From assembly GCF_016924145.1 (NCBI RefSeq), contig NZ_JAFFZO010000016.1:1-64000 (forward strand): DNA of 64,000 bases, read 5' to 3'. Below are positions 35,122-44,913 of this stretch, one piece after another; positions within the stretch are counted from its first letter, which is position 1, and each line of letters begins with the position of its first letter. Under the pieces are notes generated by a model, which was not told where the DNA came from, did no database searches, and saw nothing but the letters and a program-made list of their open reading frames with translations. This DNA comes from Amphritea pacifica (GTDB lineage: Bacteria; Pseudomonadota; Gammaproteobacteria; Pseudomonadales; Balneatricaceae). The translations under genes and the position numbers were made by a program.

Positions 35122-36240
35122 TTACCAGCTCAGCACAGCGCCCAGAGCAACGGTATCAGTTGCTGAAGTATCGATGCTGCCGTTATCGGTTTTGTGAACC
35201 GTATATTCAGCCACCAGTGTCAGATTGTCGTTGATGTTGTGGAACAATGCTGCGCCAGTGAGAGAATCCTTGGTGGTCACAGAGCTACCAGCTGCGGTGT
35301 TTTTTGTCTGGCCGTGGGAGAGTACCACACGGTTAGTTGAAAACGCATAGGAACCCTGTACCAGATAACCATCAGACTCAGCACTGTCGGTCAGCGTATT
35401 GCTGGCAAACACACTGCTGATGCCTTCCTGGTCGAACCCGGATGCAGTCAGGGCAAAACCTCCGGCAGCAATTCTGGCACCGTAAGAGATACCTTTTGCA
35501 TCAACACCTGAAGTCACGGAATCACCCATGGCGCCACCGACCCAGGCCTTGACTGCAACACCATCGTAATCGGCAGTGTAGGTCGCTTCGGTTTCAAAAC
35601 GAGCAGCGTTGGAATCACCCGCAGCGGTACTGCCCGTAGTATTTGGGTCCAGTACACCTACGGCAACCTGGAAGCCACTCATCACTGGTGAACGGTAGGT
35701 GATCTGCGCGGTCGGGTTGGCATAAGGATAACCTGTGGTGATATTGCCAAACGTCGTATTACTGGTGGTAGCCGGTGCAAAGCCTACACCCATCAGCAGC
35801 TCATCACCAAAGATATTGCTGCGGGCATAAAGGCCAAAGTCCTTACCAAACAGCACCTGACCGAAATCACCATCGACGGTGGCGTAGAACTGACGAACAT
35901 CGATCATGGAGTCAGTTTTAGTACCGTCACCATCCTGATTGCTATCGTTGATAGAAACCCAGAAGGATGAACGACCACCCACTGTCAGATCACCGACCTC
36001 TTTTCCGACATTAAAGCCGATATAGTTTGGCAGAAATCCCATCCGTACCCGGGAGGTTTTAGTGTTGGTGTCAGCGACTTTATCTTCGCTGTCCTGATAG
36101 GTGTAGAAGGCGTTGAAATAACCGTCTACTGAGAAGGTTGTACCGTCCTGGTCATACAGACTGATCCCGGCCATTGCACTGTTGCTGAATGCTACTGCCA
36201 AGGCCAACGGCACGCTGCGCCATAGTTTTTTATTATTCAT
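35122..36240 (-). CDS. Outer-membrane porin (general gram-negative type)
   Basis: Porin of 372 residues with a signal peptide (MNNKKLWRSVPLALAVAFSNSAMA). The mature chain is a 16-stranded type barrel with alternating hydrophobic strands, an eyelet-type acidic segment and repeated Gly/aromatic pairs. The last residue is aromatic (VLSW), as BAM recognition demands. It has no Cys. It lies between the FIST/kinase operon and a chemoreceptor and is not in an operon. It could be the entry route for alcohols or other substrates of the regulon. Upstream palindromic sequence at 36447 is a weaker match to the regulon motif. Confidence 0.9.
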   Translation of the reverse strand: MNNKKLWRSVPLALAVAFSNSAMAGISLYDQDGTTFSVDGYFNAFYTYQDSEDKVADTNTKTSRVRMGFLPNYIGFNVGKEVGDLTVGGRSSFWVSINDSNQDGDGTKTDSMIDVRQFYATVDGDFGQVLFGKDFGLYARSNIFGDELLMGVGFAPATTSNTTFGNITTGYPYANPTAQITYRSPVMSGFQVAVGVLDPNTTGSTAAGDSNAARFETEATYTADYDGVAVKAWVGGAMGDSVTSGVDAKGISYGARIAAGGFALTASGFDQEGISSVFASNTLTDSAESDGYLVQGSYAFSTNRVVLSHGQTKNTAAGSSVTTKDSLTGAALFHNINDNLTLVAEYTVHKTDNGSIDTSATDTVALGAVLSW

Positions 36241-36446
36241 TATGCCCTCTGATTCTTCATCGATTGGTTTGTTGTTAAGTCAGGGCATTATTGGGGTTTG
36301 CGATCACCGGCAACAGGCGACTTTGGAGCCATTCAGACAGGCAATTAGATGCTCATTCCACCCCCCGCTATCGCCCCGGCCGCAAAGGATGAGCAGGCGT
36401 ACAGCGAAAGTACTTAAGACTCCGGCGGGGCAGTGATTAAGTCTTT

Positions 36447-36464
36447 AGTAGCTGAACCGCTACT
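36447..36464. promoter_or_regulatory. Inverted repeat upstream of the porin
   Basis: AGTAGC-TGAACC-GCTACT, a perfect 6-bp inverted repeat with a six-base spacer, about 215 bases upstream of the porin start. A separate AAGTACTTAAG segment lies at 36408-36418. The spacer is two bases longer than in the regulon motif, so membership is doubtful. The remainder of 36241-36510 holds no gene I recognise. Confidence 0.35.
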
Positions 36465-36510
36465 TAACTATTCATTAGAAAACACAGTCCCGGCTCAGTC
36501 CTGTCAGGAC

Positions 36511-36542
36511 AAAAAAGGCCCGCTGCCTGGGACAGCGGGCCT
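36511..36542 (-). terminator. Terminator of the chemoreceptor gene
   Basis: Perfect 10-bp stem AGGCCCGCTG / CAGCGGGCCT with a seven-base loop. On the minus strand it is followed by six T. It lies 37 bases beyond the chemoreceptor stop. Confidence 0.93.
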
Positions 36543-36578
36543 GTTGAACAACGTCTTTAGTTATCGGCGTATAATCGC

Positions 36579-38378
36579 TTAATTGTTGCTCTCACTATCG
36601 AGCAGCAGCTCCGGCTTGAATCCCAGCGCAAACGCCCCCCAGTGACGGCCGTTAACATAGAGCGGGAAGGTCAGATCATTAAGCACCTCACCGGTATCAC
36701 GGACAAACGTCTGCAACAGGAAAGGGGCTGTATTGGTTACCCGGCGGACTTCTGCGCGACTGCCTTTAAAGAAGCGACGATGACGACTTTTGGCATTATC
36801 AACATCGAAATCGCCGGTCATCGGTTCAGACACCTTCAGATGATGCGCGGGGGCATAACCATCAACACTGATAGCCAGTGCGTAGATCAGATCAGGCTTC
36901 TGTCTCAGGTAGTCGTCATACATCGGACGTAACAGCTTTTCAAACGCCTCAACATAGCTGACATCAAATTTTTCGGGAATCCCTCCCTCATTAGTGCGTT
37001 TGTAATTGCGATCAAACAGATCAAAGCCCTGGCTGTTCAGTTGTTCCAGAGCCTCCTGTATCTGACGGGTCCACTCCCGTCCTGCCTGAATAATATTTTC
37101 AAAGCTGCCGTAGCCAATAATAAAGCGGGACAGCAACTCCTGAGTCTCCTCGGTTGAGCTCTCAAGTTCTGCAGAAAACTCTCTTGAGCGCTCCATCTCA
37201 TCGCGAATATCACCACTGATACCCGCGATACGCTCCACATGAGAGTGAGACTCTTTGTTCGTATAGGAAAGCTCATCAAGGGTAGAGCTGATGGTGGTCA
37301 GTTGACTATTGACGCCTTCAAAGTCATGCACCAGGCGTGTGAACTGTTCGCTGGTATCACTGATAAAGCCTTCCGTGTTGCGCGTATACTCGAGAATATT
37401 GGAGGAGTTTGTCTTGGTATCATTGACCAGATCAGCCATCACCGAAATATTCTGATCGATCTCGGAAGTCGCATTCTGCACTTGCTGTGACAGATTTCGC
37501 ACCTCATCGGCAACCACAGCAAACCCCCGCCCCGCTTCTCCCGCTCGTGCGGCTTCAATGGAGGCGTTCAGTGCCAGCAGGTTGGTCTGATCAGAAAAGC
37601 GTTTAACCATCGAGAGAATTTCAGTAATGGTCTCGGAACTGGCACTGAGCTTTTCAACCGTATTCTGGAATCCGGATGCCAGCTCAGAGATAGTGCGCAC
37701 CTGACCCAGCACCTGTTCCAGCTCACGGCTTGAACTGCGGATCTCGTTCAGGTTGTTACTGGTATACTCGGATATTTTCAGGGTATTACCCGCCACCTCC
37801 TGAATAGCCGTGGTCGATTCCTGGCTGGAGATCAGCACCTGTTGTGCCTGTTCTTCCTGATCGGTGGTTGACTGATGAACCTCCTGCAAGACCTTGCTTA
37901 ACTGAGTCGCACTAAGCGCCACCCGGACACTGTGATTGCGGGTCTCTGCAATAATCTTTTTCAGACTGGTGGAAAATCCGTTATAGCTGGACGCCATTGT
38001 GGATATTTCATCGTGAGTAAAATCGGGTAATGTTGCGGAGATATCACCATCTTTATCTTTGATCGCACTGAGGACATCAATCATTTTACGAATCGGTCGT
38101 AAAAAAATGTGGCGCATAAAAAAGATCGTAAATAGCGAGGCGGCAATGGCAAAGCACAGCACTAACCAGTTGTAAAACTGCAACTGACTGAGCCTGGATA
38201 GCAGCTCAGCGTTATTGGACGACTGCGCCGCAGCCTGCTCAAGCTGACCCTGGCTATACCAGTTAACCCCCATAAAAAGCAGCGAGGGCAGAAGCAGGAA
38301 AGCCACATTCCCGACGATTTTACGGGTTAGTGAGTTGAAAAAATTTCGTTCTACTGTGTCATAGAGCCCCATACTCAT
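36579..38378 (-). CDS. Chemoreceptor with extra C-terminal sensor domain
   Basis: Methyl-accepting chemotaxis protein of 599 residues. Two TM helices (about 20-40 and 70-90) are separated by only about 30 periplasmic residues, so there is no large external ligand domain. A HAMP region (about 92-145) leads to the signalling domain with tip [19 protein letters not shown] (about 268). After it, about 145 residues (455-599) form an additional globular domain ([47 protein letters not shown]) that resembles cytoplasmic Cache-like modules and may be the true sensor. The regulon palindrome lies about 152 bases upstream. It ends at a strong terminator. Confidence 0.9.
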   Translation of the reverse strand: MSMGLYDTVERNFFNSLTRKIVGNVAFLLLPSLLFMGVNWYSQGQLEQAAAQSSNNAELLSRLSQLQFYNWLVLCFAIAASLFTIFFMRHIFLRPIRKMIDVLSAIKDKDGDISATLPDFTHDEISTMASSYNGFSTSLKKIIAETRNHSVRVALSATQLSKVLQEVHQSTTDQEEQAQQVLISSQESTTAIQEVAGNTLKISEYTSNNLNEIRSSSRELEQVLGQVRTISELASGFQNTVEKLSASSETITEILSMVKRFSDQTNLLALNASIEAARAGEAGRGFAVVADEVRNLSQQVQNATSEIDQNISVMADLVNDTKTNSSNILEYTRNTEGFISDTSEQFTRLVHDFEGVNSQLTTISSTLDELSYTNKESHSHVERIAGISGDIRDEMERSREFSAELESSTEETQELLSRFIIGYGSFENIIQAGREWTRQIQEALEQLNSQGFDLFDRNYKRTNEGGIPEKFDVSYVEAFEKLLRPMYDDYLRQKPDLIYALAISVDGYAPAHHLKVSEPMTGDFDVDNAKSRHRRFFKGSRAEVRRVTNTAPFLLQTFVRDTGEVLNDLTFPLYVNGRHWGAFALGFKPELLLDSESNN

Positions 38379-38529
38379 CCACTTCTTTTGTCGTTATTGT
38401 TCAAATACGGTAGTAAATGTTTTAAATGAAAACCCGCCCTGTATAAAGCAAAACACTACCCATTTCATGTAATCACCACCATTAACAGAGAGATAGAGAC
38501 TAAAGGATTATTTTATCACACCAAAGTCC

Positions 38530-38545
38530 TGCTACCTGAGTAGCA
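38530..38545. promoter_or_regulatory. Palindrome upstream of the chemoreceptor
   Basis: TGCTAC-CTGA-GTAGCA is a perfect 6+4+6 inverted repeat with the TAC-N4-GTA core, centred about 160 bases upstream of the chemoreceptor start. It is similar in distance and spacer length to the cytochrome site, but the outer arm bases differ. Confidence 0.5.
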
Positions 38546-38626
38546 CTAGCGCTTAAGCTTTATTATCAATATCTTTATTTATCAAAATTCTCTATAGCAA
38601 GGTTTGAAAACTGCAAGCGGGCGGAG

Positions 38627-39352
38627 TTATAACCGATCAGGACGGGCTTCGACTGGAGGCCAGCACAAACCCGTGCCATGACTATTTAGCCAGGCTTTCG
38701 CTTCAGCATAATCCGGGTAAAACCGGTTAACATCCTGCCAGAATCGTGGTGAGTGATTCATCTGTTTCAAGTGACTCAGCTCATGGACAATAACATAGTC
38801 GATAATCCTCACCGGCGCCATCATCAGCAACCAGTTGAAACTAACCACACCACGGCTGTTACAGCAGCCCCACTTGCGTCGATAGCTACGCACCACAATG
38901 GCTGAGGGTGATAGTTTCATCAGTTCGCTCCACTCAGCCACCCGCCGCTTAAAATACTGCTGTGCCTGCTCCCGGTACCAATGCTCCAGCTGCTGCTGTA
39001 CCGCTTCAGCCTGCGGTTTACGGATGCGTCGGGAAAGCGATAGCTCAATAATCCCCGCACTCAGGTTAACAGCTGTCTCGGGCTGACCGGTTGTCAGTTC
39101 CAGCATCACAGGCTCACCCAGCCAGCGCAGCTCACTGCCCTGCTCCAGCACCACCGGTTGAGGGGAAACCGGTAACCGTAACCGCAGCTCCTGCTGTCGG
39201 GTGGCAATCCAGTCACTCTTTTCGGCGACCAACTGGTTAATTCTGGACTGCGCCACCCGGGCTGGAGCTAACACTCTGACACTCTCCGGACGAACCTGAA
39301 TTTCGATGGTGCGCCGCCGGGAACTGCGCCGCAGAGTATAATCGGGTATCAA
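38627..39352 (-). CDS. YgjP/SprT-like zinc metallopeptidase
   Basis: Protein of 241 residues of the YgjP-like (DUF45) family. The zinc site HELSH is in IDYVIVHELSHLKQMNHSPRFW (about residues 186-207), where a third His follows. The RRKWGCCNSRG segment is also a family feature. Cytoplasmic, no signal peptide. The substrate is unknown. It is followed by the TgpA operon on the same strand, but the gap of 87 bases suggests a separate unit. Confidence 0.9.
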   Translation of the reverse strand: MIPDYTLRRSSRRRTIEIQVRPESVRVLAPARVAQSRINQLVAEKSDWIATRQQELRLRLPVSPQPVVLEQGSELRWLGEPVMLELTTGQPETAVNLSAGIIELSLSRRIRKPQAEAVQQQLEHWYREQAQQYFKRRVAEWSELMKLSPSAIVVRSYRRKWGCCNSRGVVSFNWLLMMAPVRIIDYVIVHELSHLKQMNHSPRFWQDVNRFYPDYAEAKAWLNSHGTGLCWPPVEARPDRL

Positions 39353-39439
39353 ATGCGTCTCTCCGCAAATTTATGTGTGCACCTGTCTGACATGACGAAA
39401 TCCGGCGGCATAACAACCCTTCTGGCTTATCAGACAGAG

Positions 39440-41428
39440 TTATGACTGAGGGATCTGTGTACAACAACGGTTTATCAGTTGCCGGAACTGTTGCTGCAGC
39501 TGCGGATCAGAATTTTCCGCATAACTGATCTGCTCATAACAGCGGGACAATGCAAAAAACTCATCCGAAAGTGTAGGAAATACCTGCCCAAGCCGGGTAA
39601 AAAACTGTCCCGGAGTCTCACCGCGAAGACGTTGCATCCCCTGCTGTTGCAAACGTTTATCCAGCCGTTGCAAGGCGAGAAACAGCGGGTCTTTGCGCGC
39701 TGCGCGACGGAGAAATAAGCTGCCCGCAACCGCCAGCAACACCAGCCCTCCCGGCACCAGAATCAGTAATAGTATTCTGATCACGGAGATCTCGCCAAGT
39801 AACTGCCGTAAAAAACCGGTCTGATGCTCATGAAAATTCAGCACCCAACGGTGCCAGCCATAGTTCAGTGCCTCATAGCGCAGCCTCAGTTGTTTTAACA
39901 GCGAACCACTCAGGAAGCCGTTACGCATCAACATCGAATCGGCCAGAAATGACGGCTCCGAACTGAACAACTGCGCGGCGGACTGCTCCAGCCTCAGAGG
40001 TGCCACCACCGAGGTGGGATCCAGCCGGTGCCAGCTCAGGTCCTCGCTATCCCAGTACTCCAGCCATGCATGGGCCTCGTACTGCCGCACACTAAGAGCA
40101 CCATCCAGCGGATTCATCTCCCCCCCCAGATAGCCTCCAACCACCCGTGCAGGAATGCCGGCTGCCCGCAACAGAAAGGCTCCGGCACTGGCAAAGTGAC
40201 CACAAAACCCCTGCCGGGTCTGAAACAGAAACTGATCGACAGAATCACGCCCCGGTAACAGCGGCGGTTCCAGTGTATAACGGAAATCCCTGGCAAAGAA
40301 GGTCAGCATCTGCGCCGTAAAGGATTGCGCATCTGGCAGTTCGGATGCCCATCTCAACGCCAGTTGCCGGGCGCGCTCATTACCATTTTCAGGCAGTTGC
40401 AGATAACTGAGATAACGGCCATCCAACAACGGTTCCCGCACAGGAGCAGATCGGGACACCAACGAATATTGTCTGCGCTGCATCAGGGGCTCCCCGCCCT
40501 GCAGGGTCAGATCACTGAGGCGACTCATCGTCGCAGGAAAGCTCAGCGGCACATCCAGCCCATATCGCCACTGCTGCCCGGTGGCTTCCATGACAATCTG
40601 ATAACGATAGTCCTGATCAGCACTATTGGGCTGAATCAGGAAGGGGATTTGCCCCTCCTGTTGCGGTTCAGCACGGCTCCAGCGCCGGCCATCAAAGCGG
40701 TCGTAGGTCAGCCCCCGCCAGTAACGCTGATTCTCTGGCGGTAAGTCACCGTCAAAGCGGGCTCTGAAAGCGATATCCGCAGACCGGGTCAGGCGGCTGA
40801 CATCCCCGGGTGAAAGCGAATCAGAGAGACCGGTAAAGCTCTGCCCGGTATTCAGATCCACCTGCCAGAGCGGCCCCATTCGGGGGAAGATAACAAACAG
40901 CACCAGCATCATCGGCAGCGCCTGCATATAGAGCACGGCGGAGCGTTTCAGTGGCCGCCAGATATCACTGTTCTGCTGACTGCGATAGACGGTATTCAGG
41001 CAGGCAGTAACAACCACCAGTGACAACAGACAATAAAACGCCATCGGTATTGACTGAAAAAACAGAAAGCTGCAAACGATCAGCAGGAGCGCCACATAGA
41101 GCACCACCAGCGCATCCCGCCGGCGATACATCTCGGTCAGTTTGAGCAGAAAAGCCGCCACCAGAAGGCTGACGGTGATCACCATTGCCGATCCCGCGCG
41201 CAACTCAAACAGCAACCCCACCAGCACCAGCAAGAGCAGCACCAGACGTACACTCCAGTGGGGGAAATTCCAGCGCCCGCTATGTACCATCAGGCGCCAG
41301 CCTACGGTCAGAAGCGCCAGCAGAAACAACCAGCCGGGGACCACCGTGGCATAGGGTGCGGTGACCATCAGAATGCTCACCAACAACCAGATCATACTGC
41401 AGCGGGTCAGTTGGAACAGTGGTTTCAC
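39440..41428 (-). CDS. tgpA: Transglutaminase-like membrane protein TgpA
   Basis: Protein of 662 residues. The N-terminal part (about 10-190) holds five to six TM helices (DUF3488). The periplasmic transglutaminase domain has Cys409 (GFCGHFA), His453 (EAHAWLEYW) and Asp470 (WHRLDPT). Another TM near 550-572 and a C-terminal DUF4129-like tail follow. TgpA is essential in P. aeruginosa, and its substrate is unknown. It overlaps the DUF58 gene by four bases and is the last gene of the moxR-DUF58-tgpA operon, a common trio. Confidence 0.95.
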   Translation of the reverse strand: MKPLFQLTRCSMIWLLVSILMVTAPYATVVPGWLFLLALLTVGWRLMVHSGRWNFPHWSVRLVLLLLVLVGLLFELRAGSAMVITVSLLVAAFLLKLTEMYRRRDALVVLYVALLLIVCSFLFFQSIPMAFYCLLSLVVVTACLNTVYRSQQNSDIWRPLKRSAVLYMQALPMMLVLFVIFPRMGPLWQVDLNTGQSFTGLSDSLSPGDVSRLTRSADIAFRARFDGDLPPENQRYWRGLTYDRFDGRRWSRAEPQQEGQIPFLIQPNSADQDYRYQIVMEATGQQWRYGLDVPLSFPATMSRLSDLTLQGGEPLMQRRQYSLVSRSAPVREPLLDGRYLSYLQLPENGNERARQLALRWASELPDAQSFTAQMLTFFARDFRYTLEPPLLPGRDSVDQFLFQTRQGFCGHFASAGAFLLRAAGIPARVVGGYLGGEMNPLDGALSVRQYEAHAWLEYWDSEDLSWHRLDPTSVVAPLRLEQSAAQLFSSEPSFLADSMLMRNGFLSGSLLKQLRLRYEALNYGWHRWVLNFHEHQTGFLRQLLGEISVIRILLLILVPGGLVLLAVAGSLFLRRAARKDPLFLALQRLDKRLQQQGMQRLRGETPGQFFTRLGQVFPTLSDEFFALSRCYEQISYAENSDPQLQQQFRQLINRCCTQIPQS

Positions 41429-42429
41429 GAGCGGCTCTCCTGCCCGTGAACCGGGCTCTCCAGACCGAAACAGGCCAGCGCTTCCAGCACCCTGACCCGG
41501 TGGGACTCTCCCCGGTCGGGATGGATCTCGATACCGGGTAATCGCAACCCATACTCCTCACCCCGTCGATGCAGCTGCAACACCCACCATGTCAGACGGG
41601 AGAGTCGGGCTTCGCCAGACAGCTCAGGCCACAACTCCCAGCTTAACCATCTGCGATTATCACTCAGTTCGACATACTGCTTGGCGTGCATCCCCTGCCC
41701 CCGGGCATAGTTTTTCCAGGCCACCCGTTTCAGGGACATGCCGGTCTGATACTGCTCCAGTCCGGTAAACTCCTCCCCCCCGGGGCGCTCGGCCAGATGC
41801 GGTGATTGCTGATCGCCCCCTGCCGCATCATGCAGATCGGGCAACTGCCCCCCCTCGACGGGACGTGGGTAGACCAGGCTTTTAAGATCGACCTGCAACC
41901 AGGTCCAGGCTCTGAAAAGCCCCAGCGGATAAAACGTTTCAATCAACAGAGCATCGGCCGGCAGATAACCCCGACGATGAGTATTCTGATACAGGGTCAG
42001 ACTGCGCTGTCGATCCTCAACCAGATCAATAGCGGCTCCCTCCCCTTCGCGCAAACGCAGCTGAATACTCTCGTACTGCCGCGCCCCCCTGGCAGTCAGA
42101 GTCAGATCGAAAGCGGCCTGTTCCCCCAAAAAACAAGGGTGCCCCCGGACAAACTGAATCGTCAGTCCGGAGAGATTGGCATAGGTGTGCAGGATGGTTA
42201 TCACGAACAGGCTGGCCAGCAGAAAGGTGACAGCAAACATCAGGTTGTTCTGAAAGTTAATCGCCAGTATCAGCATCACCAGCAACAACATCAGGAACAC
42301 GGCTCCTGCCCGCGAGGGCATGATATAGATACGCCGCTGACTCAGGGTCAGCTGTTTTAATCGGGGACTGCGGCGCAGGCTCCAGTCAATCACAGCCCGT
42401 CCCAATCGTTGTCGTATAGATCCAGTCAA
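41425..42429 (-). CDS. DUF58 domain protein
   Basis: Membrane-anchored protein of 334 residues with two TM helices (about 38-58 and 62-82). The DUF58 signature GGDQQSPHLAERPGGEEFTGLEQYQTGMSLKRVAWKNYARG spans about residues 204-245. The fold resembles a von Willebrand A-type domain. It works with MoxR ATPases. Here it lies 35 bases after moxR and overlaps tgpA, so the three form one operon. Confidence 0.93.
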   Translation of the reverse strand: MTGSIRQRLGRAVIDWSLRRSPRLKQLTLSQRRIYIMPSRAGAVFLMLLLVMLILAINFQNNLMFAVTFLLASLFVITILHTYANLSGLTIQFVRGHPCFLGEQAAFDLTLTARGARQYESIQLRLREGEGAAIDLVEDRQRSLTLYQNTHRRGYLPADALLIETFYPLGLFRAWTWLQVDLKSLVYPRPVEGGQLPDLHDAAGGDQQSPHLAERPGGEEFTGLEQYQTGMSLKRVAWKNYARGQGMHAKQYVELSDNRRWLSWELWPELSGEARLSRLTWWVLQLHRRGEEYGLRLPGIEIHPDRGESHRVRVLEALACFGLESPVHGQESRS

Positions 42430-42464
42430 CTTTCACACCTCAACTCAGGTAGCATAGTTGATAG

Positions 42465-43385
42465 TCAGCCTACCACATCAACCTGACTCAGCAGTTGCTG
42501 AATCAGGGCGTTGGCACCAAAGCCTCCGATATCTTCTGCCGCCCGTAAGCGATGACCGGTAACCGGCCCGAGCAACTGCTGCAGATCCTCAGGCAGTACA
42601 TAATCCCGCCCATCAATATAAGCCCAGCTTCGACTTGCGCTGAGGAGTGCTAAAGCGCCCCGCGGAGAGATACCAAAACTAAACTCCGGCGCCTGGCGAC
42701 TATAGGCAATCAGCCGCTGCAGATAATCCAGAATGCTGTCAGACACTTTAACCGCGCTGCAAGCCTGGGTTATCTGCTCTAACTCTGCCGCGGATATCAC
42801 TGCCGCCAGTGTTTGCAGGCGCTCCCGGGGATCGCCACCGCGCAGCAGTTCCCGCTCGGCCCGGGCATCGGGATAGCCCAGTTCTATCCGCATCAGAAAG
42901 CGATCCAGCTGAGATTCAGGCAACGGGAATGTCCCCTGCTGAGTTACCGGGTTTTGTGTGGCGATAACAAAAAAGGGGGATGGCAACGGATGGGTCTGCC
43001 CATCCAGACTAACCCGCCTTTCCTCCATCGCTTCCAGCAGCGCAGACTGGGTTTTGGGCGTGGTACGATTGACCTCATCAGCCAGCAATAACTGAGTAAA
43101 TACCGGCCCGGGATGAAACTGAAAACGGTTGCTGGAAGGATCAAAAATCGTCACGCCGAGAATATCAGCCGGCAACATATCACTGGTAAACTGCAAGCGC
43201 TGATAGTCCAGCCCCAGCACTTTAGCCAGCGCGTGGGCCAGGGTTGTTTTACCCATCCCCGGCAGGTCCTCAATCAGCAGATGCCCCTGACTGAAAATAC
43301 AGGTCAGGGCAAGCTTGATCTGCTCCTGCTTCCCGTAAAGCACACTGGATACCGCTTTAATCACCGCTTCAATCTGGTCTCGCAT
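42465..43385 (-). CDS. MoxR-family AAA+ ATPase
   Basis: ATPase of 306 residues. Walker A is GMGKTT (43-48), Walker B LLLADEVNR with Asp103 and Glu104, and sensor 1 lies in ATQNPVTQQGTFPLPESQLDRF. MoxR proteins act as chaperones that insert metals or assemble complexes with VWA-type partners such as the following DUF58 protein. First gene of the trio ending in tgpA. Confidence 0.95.
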   Translation of the reverse strand: MRDQIEAVIKAVSSVLYGKQEQIKLALTCIFSQGHLLIEDLPGMGKTTLAHALAKVLGLDYQRLQFTSDMLPADILGVTIFDPSSNRFQFHPGPVFTQLLLADEVNRTTPKTQSALLEAMEERRVSLDGQTHPLPSPFFVIATQNPVTQQGTFPLPESQLDRFLMRIELGYPDARAERELLRGGDPRERLQTLAAVISAAELEQITQACSAVKVSDSILDYLQRLIAYSRQAPEFSFGISPRGALALLSASRSWAYIDGRDYVLPEDLQQLLGPVTGHRLRAAEDIGGFGANALIQQLLSQVDVVG

Positions 43386-43639
43386 CGGGACTCACTCTTC
43401 CTTTGGCTGGGTAAACATCCTATCCATTATATATACAGCAACGGGGGAAATAATCGATGACTCAAAAGCAAAAAGTATCCAAAATGTTCAGAGCTTCTTA
43501 ATCAACCTTAGGCCGATCCAACAACAATATGTACACCACGCTTACTGAAAAAGACTATCCCCGTAGCGAGATTATTGGAGTACACCAACCTTCCCCACCA
43601 AAGAGAATGGGTCGGAGCAGATTTACTTTTCTTGAATAT

Positions 43640-44449
43640 TTATAAGGGAGCATTAATTTGCAGCAGCGCTTCAGGAATCATCGGGTCTTTAATCGTAACA
43701 TTAAGGCCCTGCAGCAGGGCAAGGTTGGCAAGCGCGATACAGTTGTCTGATACTAACGCTTCCGGGGTGTCGTGTATCTCACCGTAGCGGGCATAGCGCT
43801 TGTGGAACTCCAGTTGTAACTCAAGACCATCATTGAACAGGGTTTGATCCTGCTTCGCAATGCCATACAGTGCCAGGCTCAGGGTGTAGAAGTTGAGTTG
43901 CCAGGTTAGCTTCTTGCTAGGTTTACGGGCCTGAAACCACTCCAGGGTTTCTTGCAGCAGTGGTATCGCATCGGCACTGCGATCAAGCAGGCAGTAGGTG
44001 AGTGCATGGATAAAGCGGTTAATCGGAGCGTGTTTGAGCACTCCGTCTCCCGGATTTTGCCAAATTTTAGCAATGCTTCTGGCCAGCGACAGATCATTGG
44101 CACAGAGGGCGTAATTGATCGCCTCCATACAGTTCGTCTCTGACACTTCCGAGTAATCGGGCCGAATGCGGTGATGATCCGGGTCGTTGGCATCATAGAT
44201 CATAAAAAAGGGTTTGGCGGTATTTTCTGCAGCCAGACGAAAAGAGGCTCTGGCCTGTTCGAAATCCCCCAGATAAGCATAACTCCTTGCCATTTGGGCG
44301 TAGCTTAATCCCTGGCCACTGTAGTGAGATTCAATGGGGACGTTCTCGCGCTCATAAAATCCAGAGTCCAGATTTTTCTGGCTTCTAGTAATGTTACCCT
44401 TATCGCATTCAATCCAACCCTGAACGTCTTCAACGGTGACTTTACTCAT
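43640..44449 (-). CDS. Immunity-like protein, second copy (Imm49-like)
   Basis: All-helical protein of 269 residues that is about 92 percent identical by eye to the product of 44914-45726. Differences gather in the first 60 residues and in the region around LSYAQMARSYAYLG. It resembles immunity proteins of the Imm49 group, which neutralise toxins delivered to neighbours; that assignment is from memory of the pattern and not certain. Its start overlaps the stop codon of a truncated toxin tip (44449-44562) by one base. The toxin gene itself is not present at this copy, so this is an orphan immunity gene. Confidence 0.65.
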   Translation of the reverse strand: MSKVTVEDVQGWIECDKGNITRSQKNLDSGFYERENVPIESHYSGQGLSYAQMARSYAYLGDFEQARASFRLAAENTAKPFFMIYDANDPDHHRIRPDYSEVSETNCMEAINYALCANDLSLARSIAKIWQNPGDGVLKHAPINRFIHALTYCLLDRSADAIPLLQETLEWFQARKPSKKLTWQLNFYTLSLALYGIAKQDQTLFNDGLELQLEFHKRYARYGEIHDTPEALVSDNCIALANLALLQGLNVTIKDPMIPEALLQINAPL

Positions 44450-44562
44450 TAAAACAACCCCTTTATGATTTCCTTGGCTTCATCAAAGTTTTCTATCTTA
44501 AATCGATCCAGCTCCGAGATAATATTCCCCCGAAAATCTCGTTCAAAATTGCGATCCGTCCC
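44449..44562 (-). pseudogene. Orphan C-terminal tip of the toxin gene
   Basis: Translating the minus strand gives ERDFRGNIISELDRFKIENF and then DEAKEIIKGLF before a stop. This is the last 32 or so residues of the toxin-like protein at 45723-46916 with a few changes. Upstream the similarity stops abruptly, and sequence related to the repeats at 47040 begins within about 20 bases. It is thus a remnant of a duplicated toxin-immunity pair. Confidence 0.85.
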
Positions 44563-44913
44563 GGCTTTGGCTCCCACAAGCTAAAACAGACTCACCACAG
44601 AGAACACCGAGAGCACCGGGGGAAAGATAGCTATAACAAAAGCCTTTCTCTGTGGACCTCTGTGCCCTTGGCATGCCCTTTGGTACTGTGGTGACGTGCT
44701 CTTCTTTAGAATCTTATCGCCCCTGGAAGGGGCTCCTACAATACATCACACGCGTAGGAACCCGTTGGCAGCCCTTTGGGTACTGCGGTAAACCACCCCA
44801 AAAGATAATTCACCACAGAGGACACCGAATACACAGAGGAGAAAAGAGCAACATCTTCTCGACCAGAAATCGGGCATCAGATGGGCCGTATCAGGAGAGG
44901 CAGGTATCTCCTT
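44563..44913. repeat. Interspersed repeats between the two immunity genes
   Basis: A CACCACAGAG...ACACCGAG block (from about 44590), a GATAGCTATAAC core, a CTCTGTGGAC block and a GCATGCCCTTTGG block occur here. All recur in 46990-47640. A REP-like hairpin lies at 44713-44740. No gene was found. Short open frames here are translations of the repeats. Confidence 0.75.
44713..44740. repeat. REP-like palindrome, copy 1
   Basis: ATCGCCCCTGGAAGGGGCTC forms the hairpin GCCCCT-GGA-AGGGGC. The surrounding 70 bases (TTAGAATCTT before, CTACAATACATCACAC after) are almost identical to the copy at 47440-47465. Confidence 0.8.
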
